From Collybiopsis luxurians FD-317 M1 (taxonomy: Eukaryota; Basidiomycota; Agaricomycetes; Agaricales; Omphalotaceae), in assembly GCA_000827265.1 (NCBI GenBank), contig KN834776.1, forward strand, positions 607,564 to 671,563: a stretch of DNA of 64,000 nt, in the 5' to 3' direction. Both the position numbers and the translations under genes were made by a program. The notes below the pieces were generated by a model that saw only the letters and a program-made list of their open reading frames with translations, did no database searches and had not been told where the DNA came from. Below, in pieces: positions 61,016 through 64,000 of this stretch (position 1 is the stretch's first letter; each line of letters opens with the position of its first letter).

Positions 61016-62126
61016 TATTAGTTCGGGACCTGGGTCGTCCCATTTACCTCCCTGCCTTCGTATATATATGACTAAATACCTCTCTTGAAATATCTCAAAA
61101 TCCAATTTGGTATTCCATATTATAGCATAACATGTATTGCTAGTACCGGGGCTGATTTTTTTAACCTTCATGAAATTTCAGTTACGGCTCTGCTTTTACA
61201 CACAACGGATTTTTGAGACAAAAGTGCCCTTGGATAATTCCATATTTGATCCTCCACTAACGGAGTTACATCTCTCCGAGAAAAAATTCAGCCCTTGTTT
61301 GTCAACTGAAGCTTGTCGTTGCTTTTATCACCAGTGAAATGCCAGAGCCTGTGCACTCAAACATATAGGATTCTTTGCACTCCCCGAGTGGCCGAGAGAC
61401 TTTGTAATATCACCACCCAACTAGTAGGATTATATTTGAGACCATTAGAATGCCACCGCAGACCATCTTTGGGGTTGGTCAGAAAATTTTCGTGCCTCCC
61501 GCACCAACTAACCTTTACCCCTGGTCCAGGATTTCCCGGTCCGGACCTCCTTGCATCTATCTCGAATGCAAATTCAATAAGTAGCCGAGTACACATGAAA
61601 ATGTTCTGGAATTTAATCTGTGAAATATTACAAATAAAATACTGAGAATTTTCTGGAAGTATTGCAACTTCAGTTGCAGGCCGCTAAGACTTATACTATA
61701 ACTGAATTACATCTATTTGATACTTGTTAATCTGTGCCGCAATGATTCTGACTTGAGTAATACCATGAACTGGCGCCGAACAGGCCAGGATAGCAGAAGT
61801 TGCAATTTTCCGATACACTTCGGGATCGTTGGACCGGAATGCAGCTCCTGCTGTTTTCTGACCTCAGACCGGCTTCACATTGGCTACACCGGGAGCCCTT
61901 CTAAAATCCTTAAACTTGTTTAAATTGAAGCTTGGGATATGTATACAGTATATGGAAAAATTGGAGCTCAGCCCCTACAAAATGGAAAAGTTTTTAAATA
62001 CTGACAGTTTCGGTTGCAAATTTGAAACACTGATAGTGATGCGCGTAGCGCAGATCGGATCCCCACAGTGTGAATAAAGGACTCGTTATCAATCTCAAAA
62101 ATTGAAAGAACATAAGGTTACACTGT
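61016..62126. other. Intergenic region between terpene synthase and P450
   Basis: No gene recognised in about 1.1 kb; only short unrecognised frames. It should hold the terpene synthase promoter. Confidence 0.45.
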
Positions 62127-64000
62127 CTAATTGGAAGCTCTCCTTTTCAAAATAAGCGGCATCTTTGGGCCTTCATCCTCTCTTCCTTGCACAAATGGGA
62201 CCATTATAGCGCCCATAACCCGGTGAATATTAACTGCGGGCGGGATGGAAAACTCATATTGTTTTAATATTTCAAAGAGTATAGCCTGGGTTTCCAATAA
62301 ACTGAGAATATGGATGAGTAAAAAATAGGATTTTGGGATGTGACTCAACGTACGCAAAGCGCCATCTGCCAGAATAAAATTGATTTAGTACATAAAAAGA
62401 ATGATCATTGAAGCTAGACCATTTACCCAATGCAAGATCTTACTCCGGCACCTAAAATAACTGTAAGTCCACCTAAATAGAACAATATATTAAGACATCT
62501 CACTGAAGGAAAGTCTAGAAAACCAGATAGTTAGTAGTGATTGAACTCACGGTTTCAGAATACCCACAAGTTTGCATAGAGTCCGAGTCCAAAATCAGTA
62601 TCTCTCTTCATATGGAGGAAGCGGGAGGGGTTCCATTCATCTGCGTCACTTCCCCATAAGGAAGGAAGCCTGGAAGATGTGTAAAAAAGTAGTTGCAGTA
62701 CAATTTTATATACCTGTTGTAAGCCCCAATCGCTACAATTACCCTTGTTCCTTTTGGCACGGGAACTTGATCCAAGACTTTTCCTGCCTTCGAAATAATG
62801 GAGTAAGCAAGAGGTATTACGTCGTCGTGTTCTGTGTAGCGGGGTAAGTTGGGCGAAGCCGGATGGAGTCGCAGGCCCTCCTGTATCAAAATCAATTCAA
62901 ACGATATAGAAATATTGTTCTAGCCAACCTTGATCACTGCGTTGAAATACGGCATTGAATCGTATTCACTGGGAGTCAGTACACCCCCCTTTGTAGCCCT
63001 CACGTGTTGAATTTCCTGGAATACTTTTTCCTGATCTTTTGGATGCTTTGCTAATTCCCAGATGAGAAAAGACAGAGAGGAGGCTGTAGTATCGTGGCCG
63101 CCTAGCACAACAGTACTAATGACACTTTCATAAGCGTTGACCGTGCTGGATGTTATTCTCGGTGAAAGCTCACGCCATTTGGCACAAAATCTCGTCTTCA
63201 TCCATCCTTCTCTTTGGGTCCTCTGCATTATTGGCTTCTGCTAAAATATCTTGATGTAAGTTGAAAAGAAGTATGGATCGTATGGAGAAAAAATACCCAA
63301 GACACCCAAGACGTCTTTATTGCCTTGAAATCGACTCTCAGCTTGATTCTTTTCAAGTAAGGCTCTTGCAGTTTTTTTTGCAACCTCCTGGAAATGGGAA
63401 AAGCGTTTCTCTTCCTTGGTTGGGAAATGTGCGGAGTACACAGCAGAAAGTGAAGGGAATCGACGTCGAAAAGCACGGATTAAGACAACATATTTGGATG
63501 GCTGAGGTGTATCGTTGCTAAAGATTGGAACAGGGATGAAATGTTTTATCCAAACAAACGAAGATAAATGAAAACACAAACAAGAGATTTTCCAAAATGT
63601 GAGTTAGCTCGTGTGGGCTTCCCTCAACCGCGCCAAACTCAAAGTCAAACGCACCTTCAGTAACATTTAATTTTAATGTCAGTAGAGCATTCTGGATTTG
63701 GAGCAAAAGGAAAACATTTACTTTCGCCAATTATGTCCAGTGTCGCCTTTGAGAACCAGGAATAAAGATCTATTATGATCTCCTCTGTTTCAATCTGAAG
63801 ACTCCACTGAAGGGTTAGCTATAGATAGCATGAGCACATATGCTTGGAAGAATTAGTTCGTCATACACGCGCAGCTGCCCGTTGAAATGTTGCCAATAAT
63901 GCTTTGGTCTGACTCCACGAAAAGGCGGGATTGAGGGCTTTTCTCTGACGATAGTGTACATCACCTAGCCGTGAGTAAGATATAGGTCATCTAGTCATGA
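62127..64000 (-). CDS. Cytochrome P450, 5' end beyond the window
   Basis: Reads right to left into the window. It has GDVHYRQRKALNPAFS (C-helix W/H-R-x-x-R-K region, near 63,965), DLYSWFSKATLDIIGES, then the I-helix LGGHDTTASSLSF with the oxygen-binding A/G-G-x-D/E-T-T pattern. ExxR follows in EGLRLHP, then the PERF-like NPSRF. The heme loop, LGAGVRSCIGWRFA, carries the thiolate cysteine and is split by an intron after C-I-G. The end is EILKQYEFSIPP, then MVPFVQG and LKRRASN, with the stop at 62,127. About eight introns of 50-70 nt. The start and membrane anchor lie beyond 64,000. It probably oxidises a terpene backbone made next door, by context only. Confidence 0.9.

Overview
The window looks like a mushroom-forming basidiomycete (Agaricomycetes). 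Genes are cut by many 50-75 nt GT-AG introns. The gene content fits this group: an NLR-like NACHT/WD40 protein, a multi-membrane-span family ending in a YPVVVILL-type helix, an aryl-alcohol-oxidase-like GMC oxidoreductase, a berberine-bridge-type FAD oxidase, and a sesquiterpene synthase beside a P450. All gene structures below were read by eye from translations and splice sites; none was computed.

Layout. 0-6 kb: the 3' end of a membrane-protein gene, then a reverse-strand NACHT gene with 14 WD repeats whose frame is interrupted. 6.5-8.7 kb: a decayed alpha-arrestin copy and a possible esterase remnant. 9.3-14.8 kb: a bulb-lectin gene split by a Ty1/Copia element with LTRs and a 5-bp target duplication. 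14.8-24 kb: CpG-rich sequence with two more membrane-protein paralogues (17.4 and 22.3 kb) and a second decayed arrestin copy (20.3 kb). 24-34 kb: a CpG-depleted repeat region holding decayed minisatellites, an inverted-repeat element, a hAT transposase remnant and a 3.1-kb Tc1/mariner element that carries a second, convergent gene. 35.6-37.7 kb: FAD oxidase. 40.5-43.9 kb: Ty3/Gypsy pieces in permuted order around a probable LTR. 45.9-47.4 kb: aldo/keto reductase. 51.1-53.4 kb: GMC oxidoreductase. 54-59.4 kb: nested repeats, including a CACTA-ended element with about 450-bp terminal inverted repeats inside a Gypsy reverse-transcriptase remnant, a KDZ-like transposase fragment and two foldback elements. 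59.8-64 kb: a terpene synthase followed by a P450 that runs off the window, probably the edge of a terpenoid cluster.

The intact metabolic genes (FAD oxidase, aldo/keto reductase, GMC oxidase, terpene synthase, P450) stand between blocks of transposon debris. Most of the interest lies in how the repeats decay: the readable stop codons inside the Copia, mariner and hAT genes are all TGA. It also lies in unusual element architectures: the mariner passenger gene, the CACTA element with very long inverted ends, and near-perfect hairpins.
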